Under the pieces are notes generated by a model. It saw nothing but the letters and a program-made list of their open reading frames with translations. It was not told the DNA's origin and did not search any database. The position numbers and the translations under genes were made by a program. DNA of 12,696 nucleotides from Candidatus Gastranaerophilales bacterium (lineage in GTDB: Bacteria; Cyanobacteriota; Vampirovibrionia; Gastranaerophilales; Gastranaerophilaceae), in NCBI GenBank assembly GCA_900772035.1, contig CAAGQE010000063.1:1-12696 (forward strand), written 5' to 3'. Of this stretch, positions 1 to 7,597 are shown in pieces. The number at the start of each line of letters is the position of its first letter. Position 1 is the stretch's first letter.

Positions 1-340
1 TATCATCATCCGCTTGCGGTTCAACGCTTTTCGGCGCAGTCGGCTGTTCTTCGTTATCGTCGAGGAGAATTAAGTCGTCATCATCTGATTTTTCGGGTTC
101 TTTTTTGTCATCATCAAGAAGAACAAGGTCGTTGTTATCATCCTCGTCATCGAGAATAAGCATATCGTCATCCGCTTGCGGTTCAACGCTTTGCGGTGCT
201 GTCGGCTGCTCGTCGTTATCATCAAGAAGAATTAAGTCATCATCGTCAGATGTTTCGGGTTCGTTATTGATAACGATATTGTCGTTTTCGTCTTCGTCGT
301 CGAGAATAAGCATATCGTCATCCGCTTGCGGTTCAACGCT
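1..340 (-). repeat. Tandem coding repeats of 162 and 150 bp inside the acidic protein gene
   Basis: A segment encoding 'SVEPQADDDMLILDD' recurs at 311-340, 161-190 and, cut by the edge, at 1-28. The unit lengths are 150 bp (173 to 323) and 162 bp (11 to 173), both multiples of three, so the frame is kept. Each unit encodes a DDLILLDDN block, a Gln-Pro-Thr-Ala-Pro linker, the SVEPQADDD block and a second DDMLILDD block. The 12-bp length difference comes from the acidic spacer between blocks. More diverged DDLVLLDE and DDLLVLDD motifs continue to about 580. High nucleotide identity suggests recent duplication or recombination. The array may continue past the left edge. Confidence 0.9.
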
Positions 341-2494
341 TTTCGGTGCAGTCGGTTGCTCGTCGTTATCATCGAGAAGAATTAAATCGTCTTCGTCTGA
401 TGTTTCGGGTTCTTTTTTGTCATCAAGGACGAGTAAATCGTCATTTGATGTTTTGTTGTCCTCGTCGAGAAGAACAAGGTCGTCGCTATCGTCATCGAGG
501 TTCAAAATATCGTTGTTATCTGAAGATTTCGGTTGGGTTTCTTCTTTGTTTTCGTCAATGAACAATAAATCGTCGTAATTTTCTTCTTCAACATTTTGTT
601 TTTGGGCTTTTTCTTCTGCGGGAGTGTTGAGAATTGCCATCGGGTCGATTGCGACGGATGCGTTTAACGGAGTAATGTTGATTTCCGAGATGTCGTCGTC
701 CGAAACATTGATGATTTCATCATCTTTTGCCGCAGGCAACGGTTTTACGTCATTTTCTTCTTCGTAGTCCAAAAGACTTGATGCCGCCAAACCTTCTGCT
801 GCAATATTTTTCGGAATCGGAGCGGGTTCGGTTTCTTTGTATTCGTCATCTTCGTCGATTATGTCGATATCAACCGCGTCGAAGTGGATGAGTTCGTCTT
901 CGGAAATTTCGTTGGTGTCTTCAAGTTTTGTTGGTGCAACGTCGTTTTGTTTGGTATCCAAAAGGTTTAGTTCATCATTTTGCGTATCGGTTTCGGCTTT
1001 TTCGTCTTTTTCGTCTTCGTCAATGTAAACAACACCGTCCATTGCGGTCGGAAGTTCGTTCTTTGGTTCGGGAACTTCCAATTGCGGAAATTCGTTGTCT
1101 TTTTCTTCTTCGTCGTTCAATAAAAGAAGGTCGTCTTCGGGTTCGTCGAGAATTTCAATTCTGTCCTCGTCATCGTTTGCAAAGTCAGGTTTATCAACGG
1201 TTTTTGTTTCTTCGCCCAAGAGCAGACTTTCGTCCGAAGCGCTCATTTTTTGAGTATTTAATCCGTCGAGTTCGTTTTTGAAATTGGGAGTTTCTTCTTG
1301 TTCTTTTTCGAGTTTAAGTTCTTTTTCGACCTCTTCTTTTACTTCTTCTTTGATTTCTTCTTTCAAATCTTCGAGGACTTTATTTTCAATTTTTTGTTCA
1401 ATTTCGTCCGTGTCGGTAATGATTTTTGTTTCGTTTTCGAGAGTGTCCAAACCGTCGGATAAGTCTTCCGCGTAGTATTTCGGGTTTATATTTCCTGTCG
1501 GCTTCGGAGTTTCTTTTGCTTCTTCCTTGTGTTGTTCTTTTTCGGTCAAAATTGCATCAATAATGCTTTTCGGTGCGGCTTTTTGGGCTTCGCCGAGAAT
1601 GTCAAAAATCTCGCTGTTGTTGTTTTTGTACAACATTTGAAGAGGGTCTTCTATCGCCGAGCGAATTGATTTTTGTTGATTTTGCTCATCTTCTTCGTAT
1701 TCATCGGGTTCTTTGTCGATTTCAATAGTAACCTCTTTGAAGTTTTTGTGTTTTTCATCGTTTACGGCAGCTGCTCCGACAATGTCTAATGTACTGTCGT
1801 TAAAGACTTCGGGATATTTTTGAGTTTGCTTTGCAATCGTTTCGTAGTCGAAAAATTCCGTAAGCACATTTCTGCATGCCTTGCATTCAATCAGGTGGAG
1901 AAGAAGTTGTTGCTTGTTGTCGTCGCTGATTGTGCCGTCAAGGTAATCAATAAAGTATGATGCGATTTCCGAGTGATTTTCGTTTGTGAGATGCAAAGGT
2001 TTTTCTTCGTTGAGCATTTCTTCAAGGACTGTCGGCGGCTTGAGTTGAGATGTTTCCATTACAAAATAGCCGTCAATTTGTTTTGTCTTGTCGACTTTGT
2101 TTCCTTCAATGCAGCCTATAAATTTGACATTGTGTGTGATTTGATTATAGTCCGCAACAACGTACATATCGGGGATAATTCCGTACATACTGTGCTTTTT
2201 TGGGATTAAAACGTAATTGTCGTTTGCAACAGGCAAAACATCAATAAATCTGCCTCTGCAATGCAAATCCGTAAATTCAAATTCCTTGTTAATCGGGAAA
2301 ATTTTGTACAAGTTTCTTGAAATATCGACTTCTATGCCGTGTAAAAACAGATAGTCGGCAAGCGCATCCAAGCACAACAGCGCTTTAAATGCTCTTTTTC
2401 TGGACTTTTGGTCATCCATTTTCGCGCAAATTTTTCGAGCGGTCTCAAGTCCTTTGTGTGTAACTTTATATTCAATATCACTTGTTAATGTCAT
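1..2494 (-). CDS. Large acidic repeat protein with DUF1822-like N-terminus and anti-sigma-type zinc finger (partial, C-terminus beyond left edge)
   Basis: An open frame of 831 codons runs without a stop from ATG at 2494 off the left edge. An AAGGG Shine-Dalgarno sits 8 nt before the ATG. Residues 1 to about 150 resemble, from memory, cyanobacterial DUF1822 proteins: an Ala/Lys helix, a 'DYLFLHGIEVDIS' segment, then 'GIIPDMYVVADY' near a 'FIGCIE' strand. Residues 174-207 match the zinc-binding anti-sigma (ZAS/zf-HC2) pattern: H174, then 'DYLDG' at 183-187, then H200-x3-C204-x2-C207. The spacing equals that of RsrA (C11, H37, C41, C44). Residues 371-401 are a Glu/Lys-rich probable coiled coil. 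From about 640 on there are roughly ten DDLxLLDD-like motifs, the last part in 50/54-residue repeats. I see no signal peptide or membrane helix, so it is probably cytoplasmic. Function is unknown; a sigma-binding or scaffold role is inference. Codon use resembles its neighbours. Confidence 0.85.
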   Translation of the reverse strand, partial: MTLTSDIEYKVTHKGLETARKICAKMDDQKSRKRAFKALLCLDALADYLFLHGIEVDISRNLYKIFPINKEFEFTDLHCRGRFIDVLPVANDNYVLIPKKHSMYGIIPDMYVVADYNQITHNVKFIGCIEGNKVDKTKQIDGYFVMETSQLKPPTVLEEMLNEEKPLHLTNENHSEIASYFIDYLDGTISDDNKQQLLLHLIECKACRNVLTEFFDYETIAKQTQKYPEVFNDSTLDIVGAAAVNDEKHKNFKEVTIEIDKEPDEYEEDEQNQQKSIRSAIEDPLQMLYKNNNSEIFDILGEAQKAAPKSIIDAILTEKEQHKEEAKETPKPTGNINPKYYAEDLSDGLDTLENETKIITDTDEIEQKIENKVLEDLKEEIKEEVKEEVEKELKLEKEQEETPNFKNELDGLNTQKMSASDESLLLGEETKTVDKPDFANDDEDRIEILDEPEDDLLLLNDEEEKDNEFPQLEVPEPKNELPTAMDGVVYIDEDEKDEKAETDTQNDELNLLDTKQNDVAPTKLEDTNEISEDELIHFDAVDIDIIDEDDEYKETEPAPIPKNIAAEGLAASSLLDYEEENDVKPLPAAKDDEIINVSDDDISEINITPLNASVAIDPMAILNTPAEEKAQKQNVEEENYDDLLFIDENKEETQPKSSDNNDILNLDDDSDDLVLLDEDNKTSNDDLLVLDDKKEPETSDEDDLILLDDNDEQPTAPKSVEPQADDDMLILDDEDENDNIVINNEPETSDDDDLILLDDNDEQPTAPQSVEPQADDDMLILDDEDDNNDLVLLDDDKKEPEKSDDDDLILLDDNEEQPTAPKSVEPQADDD

Positions 2495-2538
2495 CTTTAT
2501 ATCCCTTATTAATAAATATTATGTTCTATTTATAGGAG

Positions 2539-2571
2539 GGAATACGATTTTTTTTTATTCCGAAAAAATCG
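2539..2571 (-). other. Two overlapping inverted repeats in the leader of the acidic protein gene
   Basis: CGATTTTTT (2545-2553) can pair with AAAAAATCG (2563-2571) around a 9-nt loop. GGAATA (2539-2544) can pair with TATTCC (2556-2561). The arms interleave, and with no nucleotide between two of them they cannot form together, so the two hairpins are mutually exclusive. They lie between the pheA stop and the acidic gene's Shine-Dalgarno. No clean U-run follows in either direction, so this is not a standard intrinsic terminator. The stems are A/T-rich and could be chance. Confidence 0.3.
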
Positions 2572-2593
2572 AATTTGTGACATTTTTGTTACA

Positions 2594-3448
2594 TTACGGT
2601 TCAAACTGCGGATAAGAACCCGTTACGACTATACGGTTTGTTATTTTTCCTGCTTTTTCAATAGCGGATGCGATGTTTTTGTCCGTTACATGACCTTCTA
2701 AGTCAAGGCAGAAGTTGTATTCGCCCATTTTCTTCTTCGAGGGTCGAGATTCTATGTACATAAGGTTAATGTTTTCTTGGTCAAAAATATTCAAAACTTT
2801 AACAAGAGAACCGGGTTCGTTTTTAACAGAGAAAAATATGCTCGTTTTAGCGTTTTCCGTTGTGGAAAGCGGTGTTCTCGTCAATAAAATAAATCTTGTT
2901 TTATTGTCCTTTTCATCGTTAATTTGTTCTGCGAGGATGTTTAAGTCGAATTTTTTCGCCGCAATTTTGCTTGCGATTGCGGCATATTCTTTTCCTTTTT
3001 CTTTTGCCTGTCTTGCTGCTTCACTTGTAGAGGCGGCTTCCAAAACCGTTACTCCTTTGAGGTTTTCGCAAATGTAGCCGGAACATTGACCCAAAGCTTG
3101 CGGATGAGAAATGATGTATTTGATTTCGGACGGATTTTTTGCTTCGGACATAAGACAATGGCTGATTGGAATTACTGTTTCTGCCGTAATTTTAAGGTTT
3201 TCGTCCTCTAATTTTACAAGATTGTCAATCGTTTCTCTTACAATTCCTTCGATTGAATTTTCAATCGGCAAAACTGCAAACGCGTTTTTGTCGTTATCGA
3301 CGGTTTTTAATATCGCTGTAATCGGATTTAAGGGAATTTTTTGCTCAACTTTTATATCGTATTTTGCAACGAGTTGCTCCATTGCTTGTTGAGCGTATGT
3401 ACCTTCAGGACCTAAAAAATATAATTTTTCCGCATTTAAAATATTCAT
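2594..3448 (-). CDS. pheA: Prephenate dehydratase (monofunctional, with ACT regulatory domain)
   Basis: It converts prephenate to phenylpyruvate in phenylalanine synthesis, in the cytoplasm. At 284 residues it has the usual length of the monofunctional enzyme, with no chorismate mutase domain. The catalytic domain (about 8-190) opens with 'FLGPEGTYA' (11-19), has 'LPIENSIEGIV' (60-70), 'ISHPQALGQC' (113-122) and the catalytic TRF triad T184-R185-F186. The ACT domain (about 201-280) keeps the phenylalanine-binding elements 'EPGSL' (211-215) and 'ESRP' (233-236), so feedback inhibition by phenylalanine is expected from the family. The start is the first residue before the conserved domain; its Shine-Dalgarno is weak. 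The acidic protein gene follows 99 bp downstream on the same strand, so co-transcription is possible. A divergent phosphohexomutase gene lies upstream. Confidence 0.95.
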   Translation of the reverse strand: MNILNAEKLYFLGPEGTYAQQAMEQLVAKYDIKVEQKIPLNPITAILKTVDNDKNAFAVLPIENSIEGIVRETIDNLVKLEDENLKITAETVIPISHCLMSEAKNPSEIKYIISHPQALGQCSGYICENLKGVTVLEAASTSEAARQAKEKGKEYAAIASKIAAKKFDLNILAEQINDEKDNKTRFILLTRTPLSTTENAKTSIFFSVKNEPGSLVKVLNIFDQENINLMYIESRPSKKKMGEYNFCLDLEGHVTDKNIASAIEKAGKITNRIVVTGSYPQFEP

Positions 3449-3515
3449 TTTACACTACTTTGTTATTCTGATAAAATTATTTTAACATAGCATTGTGTTT
3501 TGCGGAAATTTTATT

Positions 3516-3545
3516 TTGAACACGTTGTGATTTGAAAATTATGAC
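3516..3545 (+). promoter_or_regulatory. Candidate sigma-70-type promoter for the phosphohexomutase gene
   Basis: TTGAAC (3516-3521) and TATGAC (3540-3545) are 18 bp apart, about 30 bp before the start codon, in the pheA/phosphohexomutase divergent gap. The match to consensus is moderate in AT-rich DNA, so this is a candidate only. On the other strand I see only a weak TTCCGC-17-TAAAAT pair for pheA. Confidence 0.4.
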
Positions 3546-3577
3546 TGTTAAAATCAACTAACTGTAAAGGATTTGAA

Positions 3578-4960
3578 ATGAGCGAAATTAAATTTGGTAC
3601 AGACGGCTGGAGAGCCATTATTGACAAGGATTTTACCGATAAAAACGTAACTCGTGCATCTTATGCGATTGCAAAATACGTCCTCGATAATTTCGGTATC
3701 GAAAAGAAGATTATTATTGGATTTGACCCTCGTTTGAAAGCGGATTATTTTGCAAAATTGTGCGCGGACGTTTTCAAAACGGTCGGCTTCAAAGTTTTGT
3801 TGTCGGAAAAAGTAGTTCCGACCCCTGTTTTGGCGTATTCCGCAAAACATCAAAACGCTTGTGCCATAATGTTTACGGCATCTCACAATCCTCCCGAATA
3901 TTTGGGTATGAAATTTATTCCCGATTATGCAGGTCCCGCAACTAATGAAATTACCTCGGAAATCGTTGCAAATATTGATAAAGAAGTCGCAACAAAGGAT
4001 TGCGGTTCAATCGAAACCTTCAATTTCGTTCCCGATTACATCAAACACATAGAAAAATTGGTCGACTTCAAGAAAATCGCCGAAAGTGGCTTGAAAGTCA
4101 ATTACGATGCACTTCACGGTGCAGACGGGCTTGTTCTTGTTGATTTGTTTAAGAAGTACGGAATCCCGTGTGATGCAACGAATTTGAACTATGACCCGAA
4201 TTTCGGCGGAAAACTTCCCGAACCTGCGGAAAGATTTTTGGGCGAACTTAAAGAAAAATGTAAAGCGACAGGTCATATCGGTTTCAGCAACGACGGTGAC
4301 GGCGACAGATTTGCTTTAGTTGACGAAAACGGTAACTTCGTTACTGCAAATGAAGTAATCGCGATACTTTTGAAACACTTAAAGGTTAATAAAAAGGTCT
4401 CGGGAAAATTGGTCAAAACCGTTGCAGGCAGTTTGATGCTCGACATTTACGCAAAGAATTTGGGTGTTGAAGTCGTTGAAACTCCCGTTGGCTTTAAATG
4501 GGTCGGAGAGGCAATGAGAAAGCACGAAACCATTATCGGCGGCGAAGAATCCGGCGGTTTGAGCGTAAAAGGTCATATTCCCGAAAAAGATGGCATCATT
4601 GCGATTTTGCTCATCTGTGAAGCGGTTGCTTACACGGGAAAATCAGCGGTCGAACTCCGCAAGGAAATCGTAGACGAAGCGGGCTGCTTATTCATAAACA
4701 AGCGCAACGATGTGAAACTTTCGAGTGACGAACTCGTTAAATCTGCGCTTGAAAAACTTAAAAGCGCCCAAAACATTGGCGATTTCAAAATTGTTCGCAA
4801 AAATGATGCCGACGGTATCAAACTTTATCTTGATGACGATGTAACAAGCATTTTGGTCAGAAAGAGCGGAACAGAGCCGCTTTTGAGAATTTATTTTGAA
4901 TCTGACAGCAACGAAAAAATTCAAGACTTAATTGAGAAAGTCGATGAATTAATCAAATAA
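3578..4960 (+). CDS. Alpha-D-phosphohexomutase (phosphoglucomutase/phosphomannomutase family)
   Basis: It moves phosphate between C1 and C6 of a hexose phosphate, feeding glycogen, nucleotide-sugar or envelope sugar synthesis in the cytoplasm. All four family signatures are present in 460 residues: the phosphoserine loop 'TASHNPP' (100-106, catalytic S102), the Mg site 'DGDGDR' (239-244), the sugar-binding loop 'GGEESGG' (321-327) and the phosphate-binding 'RKSGTEP' (428-434). The 'GEESGG' loop differs from the GEQSGH of GlmM and the GEMSGH of typical PMM/PGM, so I favour a phosphoglucomutase-like enzyme, but substrate cannot be fixed from sequence. A clear AAAGGA Shine-Dalgarno (3566-3571), 6 nt before ATG, decides the start. 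It appears monocistronic, with a terminator 3 bp after the stop codon. Confidence 0.92.
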   Translation: MSEIKFGTDGWRAIIDKDFTDKNVTRASYAIAKYVLDNFGIEKKIIIGFDPRLKADYFAKLCADVFKTVGFKVLLSEKVVPTPVLAYSAKHQNACAIMFTASHNPPEYLGMKFIPDYAGPATNEITSEIVANIDKEVATKDCGSIETFNFVPDYIKHIEKLVDFKKIAESGLKVNYDALHGADGLVLVDLFKKYGIPCDATNLNYDPNFGGKLPEPAERFLGELKEKCKATGHIGFSNDGDGDRFALVDENGNFVTANEVIAILLKHLKVNKKVSGKLVKTVAGSLMLDIYAKNLGVEVVETPVGFKWVGEAMRKHETIIGGEESGGLSVKGHIPEKDGIIAILLICEAVAYTGKSAVELRKEIVDEAGCLFINKRNDVKLSSDELVKSALEKLKSAQNIGDFKIVRKNDADGIKLYLDDDVTSILVRKSGTEPLLRIYFESDSNEKIQDLIEKVDELIK

Positions 4961-4963
4961 CAA

Positions 4964-4996
4964 AAAGCCCCGAACTCAATCGGGGCTTTATTTTTT
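4964..4996. terminator. Bidirectional intrinsic terminator between convergent genes
   Basis: GCCCCGA (4967-4973) pairs with TCGGGGC (4980-4986) around a 6-nt loop. Flanking AAA/TTT extends the stem to 10 bp. Downstream comes TTTATTTTTT on the plus strand, and a run of five A upstream gives the U-run for the minus strand. It sits between the stops of the phosphohexomutase gene (4960) and kdsB (5006), so it should end both transcripts. Confidence 0.93.
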
Positions 4997-5005
4997 AAGT
5001 TTTAC

Positions 5006-5737
5006 TTATTTTTTTTCAACGATTTTCTTAAATGCGTTCAAGTCGTCGATTGTATCAATTCCGACCGAGTCGTAAACAACGGGCGAAACCTTGATTTTCA
5101 TTCCGTTGTACAACGCGCGAAGTTGTTCAAGGCTTTCTGCCTGTTCGATTTTCGGTTGTTCAAGTTTAATCATTTTGAACAAGGAGTCGCGTCTGTATCC
5201 GTAAATTCCGATGTGCTTGTAAAAATCAGCGATGTCGTAATTTCTTTCGTAAGGAATTTTTGAACGCGAGAAGTACAAAGCGTAGTTATTGCAATCGAAA
5301 ACGACTTTTACCATGTTGGGGTCTTCCTTGTCATCTTCTGCTCGAACAAAAGTGCAAAGGGTTGTGATATCTGCATTAGGGTCGTTTTTGAGGTTGTTAA
5401 TGACTTCTTCAACGCAAAGAGGGTCAATCAGCGGCTCGTCCCCTTGAAGATTTACGATAATGTCGAAATCGGGGTGACGTTCCGCAACTTCCGCAATTCT
5501 GTCGCTTCCGCATTTGTGATTTTCCGAGGTCATTTCAACGTCCGCGCCGAAAGATTTTGCGGTGTCAAAAATTTCCTGATTATCCGTTGCGATAATGACT
5601 TCGTCAGCACCCTTTACGGATTTTGCACGTTCCCAAACCCATTGAATGATTGGTTTGTCGCAAACTTTGATAAGCGGCTTGCCGTTTAATCTTTTTGAGT
5701 TATATCTTGCAGGGATGATAATTGCTGTTTTGCCCAT
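5006..5737 (-). CDS. kdsB: 3-deoxy-manno-octulosonate cytidylyltransferase (CMP-KDO synthetase)
   Basis: It activates KDO with CTP to CMP-KDO for the inner core of lipopolysaccharide. It carries the family motifs in order: 'IPARYNSKRLNGKPL' near the N-terminus, 'ATDNQEIF', 'CGSDRIAEV', 'NLQGDEPLI' (Mg/CTP site), 'FSRSKIPYER', 'HIGIYGYR' and 'SLEQLRALYNG'. I chose ATG at 5737 (MGKTAIIIPAR, 243 residues, the normal length). An in-frame ATG 30 bp upstream would add ten residues inside prmA. The chosen start has AGGA 5 nt before it and lies 1 bp after the prmA stop, pointing to translational coupling. It is the last gene of the argS-accDA-prmA-kdsB cluster and ends at the shared terminator. Its presence implies an LPS-type outer membrane. 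Confidence 0.95.
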   Translation of the reverse strand: MGKTAIIIPARYNSKRLNGKPLIKVCDKPIIQWVWERAKSVKGADEVIIATDNQEIFDTAKSFGADVEMTSENHKCGSDRIAEVAERHPDFDIIVNLQGDEPLIDPLCVEEVINNLKNDPNADITTLCTFVRAEDDKEDPNMVKVVFDCNNYALYFSRSKIPYERNYDIADFYKHIGIYGYRRDSLFKMIKLEQPKIEQAESLEQLRALYNGMKIKVSPVVYDSVGIDTIDDLNAFKKIVEKK

Positions 5738-5738
5738 T

Positions 5739-6647
5739 TTAGTCCTCTCTTTCCGCGACAAAAGCAACCCATTCTTTTTCTTGGGTTTTTTCTAAAATTT
5801 TTAAATTATTTTTAACAAGAGCGTCATATACTATTTCGGCTTTTTCGTCCAAAATACCGCTCAAAACGGCTTTTCCGCCGATTTTTAAAATTCTTTTTAT
5901 ATCGGGCATAATGTCTCTCAAAACGTTATGCAAAATATTTGCGGCGACAAAGTCGTAGGTTTTGTCTTTCAAAACGTCGATAGTTGCTGTTTGAAAGTTT
6001 ATTTTCAAATTATTTTTCTCGGCATTTTCTCTTGCCGTGATAACCGCAGTTTCGTCGTTATCAACCGCATCCGCGGTTTTTGCGCCTTCCATAATTGCAC
6101 ACATTGCCAAAATTCCCGAGCCGCAGCCGACATCTGCTATCGTATCGCCGTTTTTGACATATTTTTCAATTGCTTGAGCGCAAAGTCTCGTAGTTGCGTG
6201 AGTTCCTGTTCCGAAAGCATTCCCCGGGTCAAGCACGATAACTTTTTCGCCATTTTTGGGCTTATAATCTTCCCAACTCGGACAAATTACGATTTTATCC
6301 GTGATATTAGTGGGTTTCCAATGTTCTTTCCATTTCTTTGACCAGTCTTCATTGGGTTGCACGGTAATCGTTATATCCCATGTGCCGATATCTTCGTTGA
6401 AAATTTGTTTTTCAATCATTTCGTCGCGCTTTTGGTGGAAAAATGTTTGAACATTGTCAAAGTCCAAATCTTCGTCGGTAACGTATGCTTTTACGACGTC
6501 ATAGACCGCTTTTGTGAGTTTTGTTTTCTTAAATTCTTCAACCGCGGTAATTATCCCTTCGCATTCAAAATTTTCCTGACAAATGTCACAGACAATATCT
6601 GCGCAAATCGGGTTAATTTTTATCGCGATTTCTCTGTAAGTTTTCAT
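5739..6647 (-). CDS. prmA: Ribosomal protein L11 methyltransferase
   Basis: It uses S-adenosylmethionine to trimethylate ribosomal protein L11. The N-terminal L11-recognition part (1 to about 100) is followed by 'DWSKKWKEHWKP' (101-112), then the family signature 'DPGNAFGTGTHATT' (140-153), the SAM-binding loop 'DVGCGSGIL' (172-180), 'VDNDETAV' (195-202) and 'NIL' (237-239, usually NILA). At 302 residues the length is normal. The Asn in 'DPGNAFGTG' replaces the Leu I remember as common; this is a minor variation. The start ATG overlaps the accA stop by 4 bp (ATGA), so its translation is probably coupled to accA. kdsB follows after 1 bp. Confidence 0.94.
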   Translation of the reverse strand: MKTYREIAIKINPICADIVCDICQENFECEGIITAVEEFKKTKLTKAVYDVVKAYVTDEDLDFDNVQTFFHQKRDEMIEKQIFNEDIGTWDITITVQPNEDWSKKWKEHWKPTNITDKIVICPSWEDYKPKNGEKVIVLDPGNAFGTGTHATTRLCAQAIEKYVKNGDTIADVGCGSGILAMCAIMEGAKTADAVDNDETAVITARENAEKNNLKINFQTATIDVLKDKTYDFVAANILHNVLRDIMPDIKRILKIGGKAVLSGILDEKAEIVYDALVKNNLKILEKTQEKEWVAFVAERED

Positions 6648-7594
6648 TTTACAAAAACGCCTTTTGTTCTGAACTTGTCATAACGTTTGTTTCTGAGTTC
6701 GTCAGGAGTCAACTTCATGAGATCTTTAAGGTTTTTAACGATTTTCTTTTTAAGATTTTTTGCGGTTGTGTCGGGGTCGTAATGCGCTCCGCCTTGAGGT
6801 TCTTTTACGATGTCATCAATGATGTCGAACTTCAAAAGGTCGTCTGCCGTGATTTTCAACGCTTCTGCCGCTTTGTCGGCAAGTGATGCGTCGCGCCACA
6901 AAATTGATGCGCAACCTTCGGGTGAAATTACCGTGTAATATGAGTGTTCAAGCATCAAAACCTTGTTTGCAACTGCAAGTCCCAATGCGCCGCCCGAGCA
7001 GCCTTCACCTGTGATAACCGCAACAATCGGCACTCTTAATTTTGCTTGTTCCGCAAGGTTTACGGCAATTGCAGTACCTTGAGCGGTTTCTTCCGCTTTA
7101 ATTCCGGGGTAAGCACCGGGGGTGTCGATTAAAGTTACAATCGGAAGGTTAAATCTTTCCGCGTGTTTGAACAATCTCAACGCTTTTCTGTAACCTTGAG
7201 GTTGAGGCATTCCGAAGTTGTGAACGAGGTTTTCTTTCGTGGATTTTCCTTTGAAAGTTCCGATGAGCATAACGGGGATGCCGTCGATTTCGCAAGGTCC
7301 GCCGACGATTGCTCTATCGTCCATACCTTCTCTGTCTCCATGAAATTCTATAAAATTTTCAGTCATCTTGTCGACAAAATCTTGAAAATTCGGTCTTTCG
7401 GGGTGTCTTGCGATTTGTATTTTTTGAGATGGTGTCAAATTTGCATACAATTCTTCCGCAAATTCTTCCGCCGCTTTTTCAAAGTTTTTTATTTCTTCTG
7501 TCATGTTTGATCCTGATTTTTCGCTTGTTTTCTTTAATTCTTCTATCTTATCTTTCAACTCATAGAGTTGTTTTTCAAATCTTAGCATTAACAT
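6644..7594 (-). CDS. accA: Acetyl-CoA carboxylase carboxyltransferase subunit alpha
   Basis: With AccD it forms the carboxyltransferase that moves CO2 from biotin carboxyl carrier protein to acetyl-CoA, making malonyl-CoA for fatty acids. Conserved segments are 'IARHPERP' (61-68), 'FHGDRE' (84-89), 'DTPGAYPGIKAEE' (157-169), 'GEGCSGGALGL' (196-206) and 'SPEGCASILWRD' (224-235). Cys199 stands where I recall Gly (GEGGSGG). At 316 residues it is normal for the family. GAGG lies 8 nt before ATG 7594; a second in-frame ATG 6 nt later is too far from it. The gene begins 3 bp after the accD stop, which fits the equimolar subunits of the complex. The N-terminal 50 residues are helical and charged, as usual. 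Confidence 0.96.
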   Translation of the reverse strand: MLMLRFEKQLYELKDKIEELKKTSEKSGSNMTEEIKNFEKAAEEFAEELYANLTPSQKIQIARHPERPNFQDFVDKMTENFIEFHGDREGMDDRAIVGGPCEIDGIPVMLIGTFKGKSTKENLVHNFGMPQPQGYRKALRLFKHAERFNLPIVTLIDTPGAYPGIKAEETAQGTAIAVNLAEQAKLRVPIVAVITGEGCSGGALGLAVANKVLMLEHSYYTVISPEGCASILWRDASLADKAAEALKITADDLLKFDIIDDIVKEPQGGAHYDPDTTAKNLKKKIVKNLKDLMKLTPDELRNKRYDKFRTKGVFVK

Positions 7595-7597
7595 TTT

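Noticed and set aside
1..340. Spaced repeats as a possible CRISPR array
   Set aside because: The repeated parts are long, the units are multiples of three, the spacers are also similar to each other, and a single long reading frame explains all of it.
105..1475. Serine-rich open frames on the plus strand (105-578, 837-1028, 1278-1475)
   Set aside because: They are antisense to the Asp/Glu-rich minus-strand gene: GAC/GAA/GAT codons read in reverse give Ser/Phe/Ile-rich frames. They have no Shine-Dalgarno and no family resemblance.
2545..2571. Hairpin after pheA as an intrinsic terminator
   Set aside because: The stem is almost all A/T and is not followed by a U-run on the minus strand, so I list it only as a possible leader structure.
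5738..5767. Ten-residue N-terminal extension of kdsB from an upstream in-frame ATG
   Set aside because: It lies inside prmA and lacks a Shine-Dalgarno, whereas ATG 5737 has AGGA at good spacing and gives the usual family N-terminus.
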